Below are positions 46,703-59,515 of a stretch of 64,000 bases of DNA, one piece after another; the stretch's first letter is position 1, and each line of letters opens with the position of its first letter. The notes below the pieces were generated by a model that was given only the letters and a program-made list of their open reading frames with translations, was not told the DNA's origin and made no database searches. The translations under genes were made by a program, and so were the position numbers. Origin of the DNA: Mimachlamys varia (Eukaryota > Mollusca > Bivalvia > Pectinida > Pectinidae); NCBI GenBank assembly GCA_947623455.1, contig OX392536.1:9233282-9297281 (forward strand). Direction: 5' to 3'.

Positions 46703-47680
46703 AGACCCAAAAACACTGTAACTACACACAAAGCTACGACACAAAAAATAGTTAATTCAAAGCGATAAACCTTGTTTCACCTAAAGATATCAAATTCTCT
46801 GATCTAAGACCACAGTAGCAGTATCAGCTAACGAGCTACAATTTGCAGAAATCAATTTACAAATGTCTTCACATCCTTAAATATTTAACGGCTAAAGACT
46901 GAGACTGCGCCGGCGGGTTTCTGGATATAGATGCGACCACTGTACCGGAGTCAACACTCAGAACATGAATTACTTTTCTATGTGTCCAGACATGCGATTT
47001 CCCCATTACATAAACATCTTAGGCTAATTTTGAAGATTAAAGATTTGAGAGTTTTCTAAACACTGGAGTTTTATTATGATGTGTGTGAGCACTATGAAGA
47101 GGTATACTGAGCTTGTTAGGAGAATATTTATACTTTTTTTGCATTTCATGTACAAGTACATCATAATGATTCATGGTTCAATAGCACTTAATTGCAAATT
47201 AAATTAAAACGAAGAAACATTACCTGCATAAACTTCACAATTACATGGTGATTTATTTTATTACTTTAAAACTGGATTGTGGAGTAGGTGTGTGTACTAA
47301 TAAGCTTATGAAGAAGACCTACCCTCTGTATATAAATTAATCAACAAGTGTGCTATACATACATATTTCTTAATTTACCGTGAATTATTAAATTACCCAC
47401 AAGGGAGTCAAGCCGACACTGAAAATTTGATAAGTGATGAACGAACACGATTTTCATTAAGGGTGTATCCTGAAAGCACAACACACTGATTACAATTAAT
47501 AACCGTGTTATACACAACAGTACACGAACCCTTTAGAGTTTTGATCAATAATTTAAACAAAAGTTATAATGATCTAATACAATTTTTTATCTCTGCTTTT
47601 TTCCCATCATGTCACATTCTTTGTCGTTAATCACTCTTGAGGAGACATATAGTATTGTTAGCTTAATGGAATAGAACCGA
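46703..47680. other. Unannotated intron sequence
   Basis: AT-rich; nothing recognised. Confidence 0.4.
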
Positions 47681-47684
47681 ATCA

Positions 47685-49080
47685 CAGAATTGTCAACTTG
47701 ATTAAGTCCTTTCCCTCTATCACTGACTGTCAACTTGATAAAGTCCTTTCCTACTATCACTTACTGTCAGCTTGATAAAGTCCTTTCCCTCTATCACTAA
47801 CTGTCAACTTGATAAAGTCCTTTATCTCTATCACTGATTGTCAACTTGATAAAGTCCTTTCCAACTATCATCTACTGTCCACTTGATAAAGTCCTTTCCA
47901 ACTATCACCTACTGTCAACTTGATAAAGTCCTTTCCAACTATCACCTACTGTCAACTTGATAAAGTCCTTTCCAACTATCACTGACTGTCAACTTGATAA
48001 AGTCCTTTCCAACTATCACCTACTGTCAACTTGATAAAGTCCTTTCCCAATATCACTTACTGTCAACTTGATAAAGTCCTTTACCTCTATCACCGACTGT
48101 CAACTTGATAAAGTCCTTTCCAACTATCACCGACTGTCAACTTGATAAAGTCCTTTCCCCATATCACTTACTGTCAACTTGATAAAGTCCTTTCCCCATA
48201 TCACTTACTGTCAACTTGATAAAGTCCTTTCCCAATATCACCGACTGTCAACTTGATAAAGTCCTTTCCAACTATCACCGACTGTCAACTTGATAAAGTC
48301 CTTTCCAACTATCACCGACTGTCAACTTGATAAAGTCCTTTCCAACTATCACTGACTGTCAACTTGATAAAATAAAGTCCTTTCCCACTATCACCGACTG
48401 TCAACTTGATAAAGTCCTTTCCCAATATCACCGACTGTCAACTTGATAAAGTCCTTTCCAACTATCACTAACTGTCAACTTGATAAAGTCCTTTCCCTCT
48501 ATCACCGACTGTCAACTTGATAAAGTCCTTTCCAACTATCACCGACTGTCAACTTGATAAAGTCCTTTCCCACTATCACCGACCGTCAACTTGATAAAGT
48601 CCTTTCCCAATATCACCGACTGTCAACTTGATAAAGTCCTTTCCCTCTATCACCGACTGTCAACTTGATAAAGTCCTTTCCCACTATCACCGACTGTCAA
48701 CTTGATAAAGTCCTTTCCAACTATCACCGACTGTCAACTTGATAAAGTCCTTTCCCAATATCACCGACCGTCAACTTGATAAAGTCCTTTCCCAATATCA
48801 CCGACCGTCAACTTGATAAAGTCCTTTCCCAATATCACCGACCGTCAACTTGATAAAGTCCTTTCCCAATATCACCGACTGTCAACTTGATAAAGTCCTT
48901 TCCCAATATCACCGACTGTCAACTTGATAAAGTCCTTTCCCTCTTTCACCGACTGTCAACTTGATAAAGTCCTTTATCTCTATCACTGATTGTCAACATG
49001 ATAAAGTCCTTTCCCTCTATCACTGACTGTCAACTTGATCATGTCCTTTCCCAATCTCGCCTACGGTTAACTTGATAAAG
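47685..49080. repeat. 37-bp minisatellite, about 37 copies
   Basis: Unit TGTCAACTTGATAAAGTCCT + TTCCAACTATCACCGAC with a variable 3-4 base block (AACT, CACT, CAAT, CTCT, CCAT). Period 37 (48243 to 48280). One unit carries a 5-bp insertion (48368). Confidence 0.97.
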
Positions 49081-49410
49081 TTGGCAAGACTGAGTTAAGT
49101 TGACTTTGAAACTAAGACAAAGTTAAATTGAGCAGATTGCTAAGACTAAATCTAAGTTGAGCAGGCGGATAAGATTGAATCTAATTAAAATTTGAGCAGC
49201 TGGCTCAGTCTACGTTAAGTTGAGCAGGCAGATAATATTGAATCTAATTTAAGTTGAGCAGGTGGCTAAGATTGAATCTAATATAAGTTTACCAGGTGGT
49301 TGAGTCAAAGTTAAGTTGACCAGGTGGCTGAGTCTAAGTTTAGTTGCCCAGGTGGCTAAGTTTGAGTCTAAGATAAGTTGACCAGGTCGCTGAGTCTCAG
49401 TTAAGTTGAC
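49081..49410. repeat. Degenerate minisatellite (AAGTTGA-CAGGTGGCTGAGTCT)
   Basis: About nine irregular units of roughly 30-37 bases built on AAGTTGAGCAGGTGGCTAAG and AGTCTAAGTTAAGTTGA. It joins the 37-bp array seamlessly and may be an older relative. Confidence 0.8.
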
Positions 49411-52400
49411 TAAGCAGTTTCAGACTTTGTGCAACTTGAGAGATGACCTGATGAGTAAAGCCCAGTCAAGCTGTCCTGGGCGTTTGTCTGCGGTAGACGG
49501 ACCCTGACCAACGTTTACACACTGTGTTTGTGACAGACGACTTCTCAGCCCATCTCTTCCACAATGGACCACGATTGTATGTAAATTTTGTATGTCAATA
49601 CCAAATGGGTACATTGGTGCTGGCCAGAACTATTCTGCACCGAACACCGGTCCCAAAGGGCTGGCCCAGCCCCGTCGAATACAACATAGGATGAGTACCA
49701 TCAATGTAATGTCATTGAATGGTAAACAGCAGCGCTCACAGCAGCTCGCCTTTAATCAGCTTGGCAATCATCCACTAATATCCTCGCGTTTCAGTCATAT
49801 TGGCTGACAGACACAAATTATACTATCCCAAAATGAAGATAATGAAAATTATCGGGGCCTTGACAACAGTGTTTCGCAATAAAGTGACTATTGGTTTAAT
49901 TATAACACTGACATAAATAGCCTTGATTATCTACCTTGTGATCCACTAAAATGTACTAAAACGGACATCAACCGTACGCTCGTATTTAGTTTAATTACAT
50001 TCGTCATTAAAACAAGTGTAAAGCTAGCGTCTTACAAGGTCAGATTTTTTCTCGCTATCGATTCAAACCATGCTTATGTATCTTACACCTACCCTAAATA
50101 CCAACACATTAATTGACATTTAAACTGCGGAAGAAGGATTGGCACAAGTTTAGCTGATCTGTTTAGCTGCTCCCAGCTGCACATAAGAGAGTCAAATTGA
50201 TCACAGGAAAATTTCACTGGCCATTTTACCTGAATTTAGATTGTAGAAATTATCTTTGAACACAAAGCCAAGAAAAAAGACCAGTAAAGTTGTCTTGACA
50301 CTTTTTAGTTAACAAACAACTACTATGTCGGTGTTAAAACCTAGTGAGAATGTCATGGGGCATTATTTTTTTTTAAAGCATAGTAAAGCTACTAATATTT
50401 AAATAAAGTGCATGAAAGATCAATTATTTGTGGATTTGTTTGTGAAGAAATAAATTGAAAACTGATTTTACAGCAATTCTGATCTCAAAGAGTTTGTAAG
50501 GGTCGTTGAAGTGGCCTATTTTCAACTAATTGAGCTCCAATCTAGATCTTTCTGTGTCTGTATCAAGTCTAAAGAAACATTTACTTATAGAAAAAAGAAA
50601 GCTTGACATTAATGTAAAACAGTAATCTCTTTGCCCTGTCTTTATTTCGTCGTATCATAATAAGATTTGGATTAACCCTGAGATGAGACGCAAGCCGTTG
50701 TTTGGAAAAAAAATTGCCCTGTCTTTAATTCACCCTTCCCATAGGTGTTAACCTTTGAAACCTCCAATGAGGGAGATCTCCCTCGTTCCATATTTCCAAT
50801 GAGGGAGAAAGTGCGTGAAATGCGACTGAAACTGCATTGCTCAATTTGTCTTTCCCATTTATGTAATAAAATAACGTTAAAAAGTATTCATTTGATCCTG
50901 ACACACCTGTTATGGTCATTACACATACCCTGCAGTAACTAGGAGATCATTTGACCACAGGCTGTAGATTTTGAGTATGTGTGAGTTTGGACTTGGATGA
51001 AGGAGATTGGTAAATTCTGGTCAAATGAAGGAGTCTCCCTCGTAATGAGGAAGAGTTAACGGATATGCATTCCATTGTTGGGTGAAAATACTAATGAGAG
51101 TGAATTTTTCCAATTTTACAGTATATAGAATTTAGTTTTTGTAGAGTAAGTATGTGAAAAATTTCCAATCATTTAGATATTAAGTCTACTGATGGTTAAT
51201 TTGTACTTTTTTTATTCAGAAACAAAGGAACAGCTACGAAGTGTTCAAAATACCAAGTTCCTCCAAATTGCTGTTGATTTGGAATGGTTTACATGCTGTT
51301 CCTTATACATGTAATACTTATTTATGTTAGGTCTGCAATGTCAGATACCATTATGGAGTCACTGGCATTAATTTTGAATAATTTAATTAACCGTGATCAA
51401 AATATCATAATGTTTTGTTAAGTATACTGCTATAATGCTACAACTGGTATAGATGTATGAAAAGAGGACAATGTGACAAGCCAATTGCTCTCAGAATTTA
51501 AATCAGTGATGAAAATATTTCACTTGATTTATTTTTTTTTTTTTCAGAAAAAGAACATTAGCATAAACAGCAGAAACTAAGTCCATAATACATAGTTTAA
51601 GTTTAAAGTTAAATGGCGGGCGGTCTAGAGAAAGGTATAGGATTTCTTTATCTAACCCACTGATCACCTACAAAATCAGCTGAACATCAAAACTCGTACG
51701 CTGGCATTGTCATCGTAAGTAAACACGAGTTTATACCCCAAACACTGTTAATGTGTCTGTTGTTGTTTTGATTGGAAATCAATGAGTGAAGCTGGGATAT
51801 GGATTACCACAAACACAGCGGGCCGGTTGACAGTGGGTGACCATTACCGCCCGGTGCGAGCCGAGACCGAGAGGAGATATAACTGATGAGGTTTGGAGGA
51901 CGAAAGCCCCCGTACAACTTGTGTCGAGATTGACAACACTTCCGCCATCTCCGTTCCGATGTAACACTGGTTGAGCTGTTGGACTTGCCAACATGGACCA
52001 TTAATCATTCACTTTGCAACTAGCCAGGGAGTTCTCCAATCCTGTCGTAGGACTGTAGCCATCTTTCAACATTGAAGCTTCCTGCCCCCAGAGATTGTGC
52101 TTGTCAAAGAGTGTGGACAGACACAATACTCCTGTCCACTAACTTTCCTGATATCCAATCATTTATACAACAAAAAACTCTAATCCTTTAATTCCGCCGA
52201 TTTGTCCTCATTCTGACCATTAAATAAGCTATCGAACATTGATACCTGCTAAAAATAAATCTCTCATCAATTTTGATAGCATTTGGTGGGATTCTCCTCG
52301 GTATACTACAAACCTAATTTTGTTTGAACTACATGAACTATAGATTAAACACCTTCATATGGAGGTAGTTGCAAAAAACAGAATATATTTTTATTGGAAT

Positions 52401-52770
52401 ATCAAATTTGCTACACAAAAAAATTTGATTATGACACCCTATAACCATCCATCACCACACATTAACCAACTGACCTTCTTTGTCATGCTATCAATGTTAG
52501 GATCACAATTGTTGTTTTCTTAAAACTACTCTTTTCTGGATTTCTGGAGAAACAGGTAAGATATGTGCTACCTCATCTGGATGTATTCTAGGTTTGTGTC
52601 ACTGATCACCCTGTCCTGTCACAAAGTTGGCCATGGTAAGGAGCCACTTGACTGGTACCTCCAGGTTTGTGGATTAGTCTCTCCCACGTTATAAAATTTC
52701 AGCAAAAAAGGTGTTAAACCCTGAGCAAATAAATTTCTCAAAGTACTGATTAAACGATGAGGCTACTTAC
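49411..52770. other. Intron sequence with a GC-balanced patch
   Basis: 49420-49810 and 51790-52150 are GC-balanced, repeat-poor stretches in an otherwise AT-rich intron and could hold conserved elements. At 50740-50820 GGGAGA(T/A) words repeat (CCAATGAGGGAGA twice). No exon was recognised on either strand. Confidence 0.4.
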
Positions 52771-52846
52771 TGTTTTTTTAACGAATGAGACAAAACCATA
52801 TCCTTTGGATTTCAATGTCTGGGGGTCTCGGATGATTTTGCAGTCT
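52771..52846 (-). CDS. TIA1: TIA1-like exon: RRM2, beta2 to RNP1
   Basis: 76-nt exon. The first base completes a codon begun upstream, then 25 codons read DCKIIRDPQTLKSKGYGFVS and FVKKT. SKGYGFVSF is the RNP1 motif of RRM2, whose aromatic residues stack on RNA bases, and matches the family block KSKGYGFVSF. The acceptor is TTTTTCTTTTCCAG and the donor ACA|GTAAGT, close to consensus. It ends in phase 0, which joins correctly to the exon at 45250-45355. The intron between them is about 7.4 kb and is filled with minisatellites. The upstream RRM2 exon (HVFVGDLSPEI-type sequence) was sought up to 64000 without success. Confidence 0.9.
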
Positions 52847-53229
52847 CTGGAAAAGAAAAAGGTGCAAAAAAATATTAAAAAATATATGAAGAAATGCCTT
52901 TCAAACAACTTAGTAAATCTCTATATTTGCAACATATACTTCATAACTACATGTTAAGTTCATTTTTCTTCAAGTTATCATTCATATAACATATTATTGT
53001 GCCCATGACGTTTTCCATGGAATGGACTTTTAAGATCAGTTGTCTCCCTTTGGAGAGTTTAATCCAACATTCAAGAACAGGAGGATTCCATCAACAGGAT
53101 TAAAATCCTTCTGATTAGGAACAGACAATGGATTTTAATTATTTTGATGTATAATTGAAATGAATAACATTTTACACATTAAACATAATCTGTTTAATTT
53201 AAAGTAAGTTATAAAAATGCTTTATAAAT

Positions 53230-53540
53230 GAGTAAATAAGTATATATCAAATCTGTAGTCACCTCAGGGGGCACATCTCCAAATATATATTTTACGAAGA
53301 TCCCTTGTAAATTAAGTGGGAAATTTTATATAAAAGGGGGGACAACTCTCTGTACAATGTTGTAAATGCAAAGTCATTTTAAGGGGCACATCTCTGCATT
53401 GTACTGTTCCAAAAAAACTTTAAAAAGATCTGTTGTAAACTGAGCGAATGTATACCAGGACAAAGTCCAACTATAGACAGATGGATGGACAGACAATTTG
53501 ATTCTACTATACCCACAAACTTTGTTGCATGGGGTATAGG
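53230..53540 (+). mobile_element. Hairpin-ended non-autonomous repeat (CTATACCC...GGGGTATAG)
   Basis: The body has two copies of (A/G)GGGGCACATCTC...TT(C/T)CAAA...AAGATC(C/T)(C/G)TTGTAAA (about 53258 and 53380), then GACAGATGGATGGACAGACA, then a terminal hairpin with CTATACCC at 53507 and GGGGTATAG at 53531-53539. The loop AACTTTGTTGCA is shared with the element at 62064-62535. The left boundary is uncertain. Confidence 0.55.
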
Positions 53541-53950
53541 ACTTAACAAAATCCTTGCACAAATAAGATTTCATAACATTCATATTTTATTTGGACTGGA
53601 AAAAAATAAATAAATTACTGCCAGATTTGCCATGGTTGAGAAAGGTTACAGAAAACATTAAGGAATTTTTTTTTTTTTTTTAAATCGGCAAAGATGCACA
53701 CGAGTCCCAATCTTAAAACAGGTAGACAAAAGAATGTGTTTTGTCAGGACAGGAAGTTTTAAAGATAGCAGCTAAAAATGCAGGTCCCTCAGACACATTT
53801 CAAATATATACAGATACACAATATACTTGTAAAAAGAAGATTAAAAAACCATTGTTGCTAAATTAAATCTATAAAATATGTCCAACAGAAAAAGAAAAAT
53901 GATAAAAACTATGTTAAATGCTGAATCAAACAAGCTAATTCGTGGAATTT

Positions 53951-55192
53951 ATGTCCCCCGCTTCAGGGCCACTTGGGGGGAAACATCATGTGCGAAATTT
54001 GGCAATGGAAATTGGCTGAGCCGTTTATGCATTAAACATTTGACTGTCTTATGAGGAAATTAGAGCAAATAATATCGTGTGTGAAGTCATTTTTGTACAT
54101 AATACTGGTTTAGGGCAAGGGAAAGGGCATCAAAACACTTAATATATGTTACATCATTGCTTGATATGATATTGTACCAAATTTAAAGTAGATTCAATAA
54201 ATAAAAAACATAAGAGTTCTGGCATTTTGTACATGATGCCTATATTTCATGATAAAAAGGGGGATAACTCCGTAAAATACGCGCGGAATTTCACGAAAAT
54301 CGAACTCATTCGAGATACTTGAATAATAAGTATCCTCAACAAGTTTGATGAAAATCGAATTATTCCTTCAAAAGATAGAGCACGGAAAGCAATTTTTTGT
54401 ACATAATGCTTTCATTTGGCAATGAAAGGGACAAAACTCTGTCGGATTCCAAAGAAAGTTGAGATACGACATCCAAACCCGTAATATATGTTAAACATCA
54501 TTACCTTATATAATATTCTACAGAATTTAAAGTGAATTAAATAAAAAACATAAGAGTTATGGCATTTTGTACATGATGCCTATATTTGGTGATAAAAGGG
54601 GGATAACTCCATAAAATATGCGCGGAATTTCACGAAAATCGAACTCATCCGAGGTACTTGGATGATAAGTATCCTGACCAAGTTTAATGAAAATCGGATT
54701 ATTCCTTCAAAAGATAGAGCACGGAAACGAAGTGTGACAGACAGACGGACAGAGGGAGGCAATGAAAGGGACAAAACTCTGTCGGATTCCAAAGAAAGTT
54801 GAGATACGACATCCAAACCCGTAATATATGTTAAACATCATTACCTTATATAATATTCTACAGAATTTAAAGTGAATTAAATAAAAAACATAAGAGTTAT
54901 GGCATTTTGTACATGATGCCTATATTTGGTGATAAAAGGGGGATAACTCCATAAAATATGCGCGGAATTTCACGAAAATCGAACTCATCCGAGGTACTTG
55001 GATGATAAGTATCCTGACCAAGTTTAATGAAAATCGGATTATTCCTTCAAAAGATAGAGCACGGAAACGAAGTGTGACAGACAGACGGACAGAGGGACGG
55101 ACGGAGGGACGGACAGAGGGACGGACAGACGGACGGACGGACGGACAAACCCAAATCAATATCCCCCGTTCCTCCGGAAGCGGGGGACAATA
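53951..55192 (+). mobile_element. Hairpin-ended pearl-like repeat (CCCCCG...CGGGGG)
   Basis: The left end ATGTCCCCCGCTTCAGGGCC folds with ACTTGGGGGGAAACAT. The right end is a stem of CCCCCGTTCC and GGAAGCGGGGG (55163-55186). Before the right hairpin is a GGAC-type microsatellite (55078-55146). The core contains related units, including an almost exact 340-bp tandem duplication (54418 to 54758). No protein is encoded. Confidence 0.7.
54418..55098 (+). repeat. 340-bp tandem duplication
   Basis: Two near-identical consecutive blocks starting GGCAATGAAAGGGACAAAAC at 54418 and 54758, inside the hairpin-ended element; the first also contains the start of the microsatellite. Confidence 0.9.
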
Positions 55193-55800
55193 AAGTTTTT
55201 CATTAAGTGCGATAAAAATTATTTCATAACTGATTAAAATTCCATCTTTCATTCTTGGGCTCAATTTCAGAACTTCCCTACAAACAATTTAACCCAAGAT
55301 TTATTCATTACCACTTTACAAATGCTAGCAATATTTCAACACACAAAGCATTTTCAATTCACAATTAAAAGTTGAACCTCACACACAGGGGAAACAGTGC
55401 AAGGTCTCCCCCTGTCTTCGTTTGACAGCTGACAGCTAAACGTCACTATTTATAACAAATTTTAAGGTCTCCAAGATTGTCTTTCTATGTGTGTTGCTAT
55501 GGGAACACTAAATGTCACATGGTCTAATTGTATCCAACTAAAATCTTAATTAATGAGAAAAAAACTGTCTTTGTGACTTTTGAATGGAAGAACTGTCATT
55601 CTTTGGGTAGAAATAAATTAGTAAAAAGAAAATTCAAATCATCATGACTTAAAACTCCAAAGCTGACATGATGAAGAATGAACTGTTATAATTGCATAAA
55701 ATAATTGAGTAAAAATAATGTCAATAAACTGAATGAAGAGATGAACACTTTCAATGAACAGACATTATCCATGATCAGGCTAATGAACACTTATATCCCC
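55193..55800. other. Unannotated
   Basis: AT-rich; nothing recognised. Confidence 0.4.
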
Positions 55801-56130
55801 ACCCCTACGAAGTGGTCAAGTGTGACCTTTAACCCTTTAATCTTGACCGACAACCACCAAAATCTAATCTGATATGGTGTAAATATGAATAAAATCTGTC
55901 CAGGGATTAATGAGATATCTTGTACACAAGCTTTTATTCCCAATGTGATAAACAGCAACTTTGGACCTTTAACTTTGACCAATGACCACCAAAATCTAAT
56001 CAGGTGTATAACTTGATAGTATGATGCTTTGGTGGGAACATGAACCAAATCTGTGCAGGGGTTCCTGTGATATCTTGTTCACAATCTTTTTATTCCCAAA
56101 GTGGTCAACGGTGACCTTTAACCTTGAGAG
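55801..56130. repeat. Two-and-a-half-copy dispersed repeat with TGACCTTT(A)A motifs
   Basis: Units of about 130-160 bases: GTGGTCAA(G/C)(T/G)GTGACCTTTAA, then GACCACCAAAATCTAATC and TGATATCTTGT(A/T)CACAA(T/G)C. Copies begin at about 55812, 55944 and 56101. Confidence 0.75.
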
Positions 56131-56144
56131 TGAGACAATAAACA

Positions 56145-56412
56145 CCTAGAGACATAAACAATGAACAGAATAATGAACACCTTCAATGAACAGACTGATG
56201 AAAAATTTCAATAAACAGATTGATGAACACTTTCAAGGAACAGGTGAATGAACAATTTCAATAAACAGATTGATTAACACATTTAATGAACAGACTGATG
56301 AACAATTTCAATAAACTGATTGATGAACACTTTCAATGAACAATGACGAACACTTTCAATGAACAGGTGAAAGAACAATTTCCACTTTCAATGAACACTG
56401 ACAAACACTTTC
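56145..56412. repeat. Degenerate minisatellite (GAACACTTTCAATGAACAG)
   Basis: Irregular units of about 28-32 bases, GATGAACA(C/A)TTTCAATGAA and CAATTTCAATAAACAGATTG. Confidence 0.85.
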
Positions 56413-58235
56413 AACGACCAGAATCTCCCTGACCAATAAAGCTAGCTGCGCACTTGTGCAATATGGCATATAACAAGGGACAGGCCACTTTCAATTAAAC
56501 TGTTGTTCCTGGCGACGAACTACAGACCAAGCTTCATACGATGCCAGAGGAGGTTTATATAAACCAATATTCCAGCATGGACGTGTCTGCTAGTCCAATG
56601 ATACCCCAGACATCCTCGTAGGAGGCCGGTTAGTAACGTTAATATACATCATTGGGTCCAGATGAAAAGATTATGTAACAAAAAAAAACCCATAGAGTAT
56701 AGTGCTAGTTCCTCCTGTCGACAGAGCTAAATATAAACCAATATGCCTGCCCCCTGGAGCTATATTGAGAAAACAATCTGGGACAATTTCAAGAATGATC
56801 TCTCTATTACATACCCTAACCTACATTATTGCACCATGTGGCGCAAGATCGCTTGAGTTCTAAAATACGCCAATACAGCAAATAAGTGGCGCTGAGCCTA
56901 AACACAGTGATGTTCATGCTTCATGTTAAACACAAGACGGACAGCACAGCAGGACACCTCTCGGGACCCGTACGCTATAAATAAACCAATATTGGTTTAA
57001 CAAGAGGACTGAAGAAAGCCGTTGATAATCCTGGCCTGTGATGACAATGATCAACCCCCACATTCTCGGCAGACATTTCCCAGCTCCCTGGATTTGAAAT
57101 TCACAAGAAACAATAGCAGTTTTATAGCGGGCGCCGACTTAAACAGACGCCGCTGCTACTGTTGCTACGGACAACTGGACATGTCACTAGGGAACACTGA
57201 CTGTACCACACACACTTGTAGCTGTGGTGACACCAGCTCTGAAAAGTAGCTGTTGGATTAGGACAAGATCAGAGATGACTTAAAACATGTCTACACCAGT
57301 TAAATCAAGTAGGAAAACAGTTTAACAACAAGATGAATTGGTCAACAACATTAAGATACTACAGCGGGGCCCTTGGCATGGAGGCGAGGCAGCTTACTAA
57401 CATGAAATAAACTACACAATTCAGTTTATTTGTTCAAGTCCCGGTCAGATCTTCATTGAAAGTCATCAACTGACAATTGAAAACATTTATTAGTTTCCTT
57501 TCGCTCCATTTGAACTTTATTTTTTCCGAGCCACACAGTGATATGAAGCTTATAGCACTGCTGGGCTGGTGAGATTATCTTGCCGAGCTGGCATTTGTCT
57601 GGTACTGTCCCCATAGTCAGACCTGCAGTCAACATTACTCCCTATAGAGTCGGTGCCTCTCCTGATTGACACAACCCATCAAGGCAAACCAGCACCACCG
57701 AAACAAATGGCAACATTTGTTACCAGGTGTACGGCAACTCGTAAACAATCCGATTCCAACCCAGAATATATGTCTCGCATTTACATGCAAAATTCCGGTT
57801 GGAGATTCCAGTCGGGCCCTCCGTCTTTAGCACACTTTTTATCGTAACACAGGATAGTTAAGATTAAATGAATTCCATTGAAGTTCCTGAGCTAGCTTTA
57901 ACTTACAAAATTAAATGTGTAAGTGTTCTAGCAGACAAGAAATAATCACAAGACTAAAAGACAATTCAACGACCGTATCTGTTTGGTGTCCTAGCTGGCT
58001 CTATCGATGACTAAGTACCGCCATAACCTTAAACATTCATCACCATCAAACTTTTCTATGGTGAGCTGTTTGATTTTTACCAAAATTCACCCCCAAAAAC
58101 TAGACTTTTTGACCAAAACAAGTGTAATCAAATTTCAAAACAAAACCAATACTTTTTTCATCATAATAAGATGTGTTAACTAAATCTAAAGTCTCTGATT
58201 CTATAGTGTCTAATATAGTGTCTACATAAAGATGT
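56413..58235. other. Unannotated intron sequence
   Basis: Base composition is more balanced at 56440-57250 and 57360-57840. The frames at 57022-57249 and 57653-57847 have no splice-consistent boundaries or motifs. No gene supported. Confidence 0.4.
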
Positions 58236-59515
58236 AACCTCATTCCTACATATATGTCAACACTTATCTTACCTCAATCCTACATATATGTCAACACTTA
58301 TCTTACCTCAATCCTACATATATGTCAACACTTATCTTACCTCAATCCTACATATATGTCAACACTTATCTTACCTCAATCCTACATATATGTCAACACT
58401 TATCTTACCTCAATCCTACATTTATCTTACCTCAATCCTAGGTATATGTCAACATGTTCCTTACCTCAATCCAAGGTATATGTCAACACTTATCTTACCC
58501 CAATCCTACATTTATCTTACCTCAATCCTAGGTATATGTCAACATGTTCCTTACCTCAATCCAAGGTATATGTCAACACTTATCTTACCTCAATCCTACA
58601 TTTATGTCAACACTTATCTTACCTCAATCCTACATATATGTCAACACTTATCTTACCTCAATCCTACATATATGTCAACACTTATCTTACCTCAATCCTA
58701 CATTTATCTTACCTCAATCCTAGGTATATGTCAACATGTTCCTTACCTCAATCCAAGGTATATGTCAACACTTATCTTACCCCAATCCTACATTTATCTT
58801 ACCTCAATCCTAGGTATATGTCAACATGTTCCTTACCTCAATCCAAGGTATATGTCAACACTTATCTTACCTCAATCCTACATTTATGTCAACACTTATC
58901 TTACCTCAATCCTACATATATGTCAACACTTATCTTACCTCAATCCTACATATATGTCAACACTTATCTTACCTCAATCCTACATTTATCTTACCTCAAT
59001 CCTAGGTATATGTCAACATGTTCCTTACCTCAATCCAAGGTATATGTCAACACTTATCTTACCCCAATCCTACATTTATCTTACCTCAATCCTAGGTATA
59101 TGTCAACATGTTCCTTACCTCAATCCAAGGTATATGTCAACACTTATCTTACCTCAATCCTACATTTATGTCAACACTTATCTTACCTCAATCCTACATA
59201 TATGTCAACACTTATCTTACCTCAATCCTACATATATGTCAACACTTATCTTACCTCAATCTTAGATATATGTCAACACTTATCTTACCTCAATCCTACA
59301 TATATGTCAACACTTATCTTACCTCAATCCTACATATATGTCAACACTTATCTTACCTCAATCCTACAAATATGTCAATACTTATCTTACCTCAATCCTA
59401 CATATATGTCAACACTTATCTTACCTCAATCCTAGATATATGTCAACACTTAGCTTACCTCAATCTTACATATATGTTAACATTTATCATAATAACTTGT
59501 TAATGTTCCTTACCT
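58236..59515. repeat. 34-bp minisatellite with 282-bp higher-order repeat
   Basis: Base unit CATATATGTCAACACTTATC + TTACCTCAATCCTA, about 36-38 units. Variant units (AGGTATATGTCAACATGTTC; a shortened CATTTATCTTACC) recur in a fixed order with period 282 (58419, 58701, 58983), three times in apparently identical form. The period-3-compatible 102-base triplets give a 393-codon plus-strand frame; this is an artefact of repetition. Confidence 0.97.

Larger units (their letters stand above)
1619..52846 (-). other. TIA1: TIA1/TIAL1-family gene, span visible in this window (5' part missing)
   Basis: Minus-strand gene assembled from spliced exons matching the cytotoxic-granule RNA-binding protein family: second half of RRM2, linker, RRM3, and a Q/Y/P/M-rich prion-like tail. 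Known role of the family: binding U-rich RNA, helping U1 snRNP recognise weak 5' splice sites, translational silencing and stress-granule assembly, shuttling between nucleus and cytoplasm. Seen here: the order and phases of all exons are consistent. The exons from mid-RRM3 onward occur twice, at 27992-33992 and 1619-7612. RRM1 and the first half of RRM2 are absent up to 64000, so the start codon and promoter are outside. I cannot tell TIA1 from TIAL1; invertebrates usually have one such gene. Confidence 0.9.

Noticed and set aside
47685..49080. CRISPR-like regular spacing of TGTCAACTTGATAAAGTCCT
   Set aside because: Intervening segments are near-identical rather than unique spacers; a minisatellite.
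58254..59435. 393-codon plus-strand open frame
   Set aside because: It arises entirely from the 34-bp minisatellite (three units equal 102 bases); a second long frame overlaps it and there is no codon-level signal.
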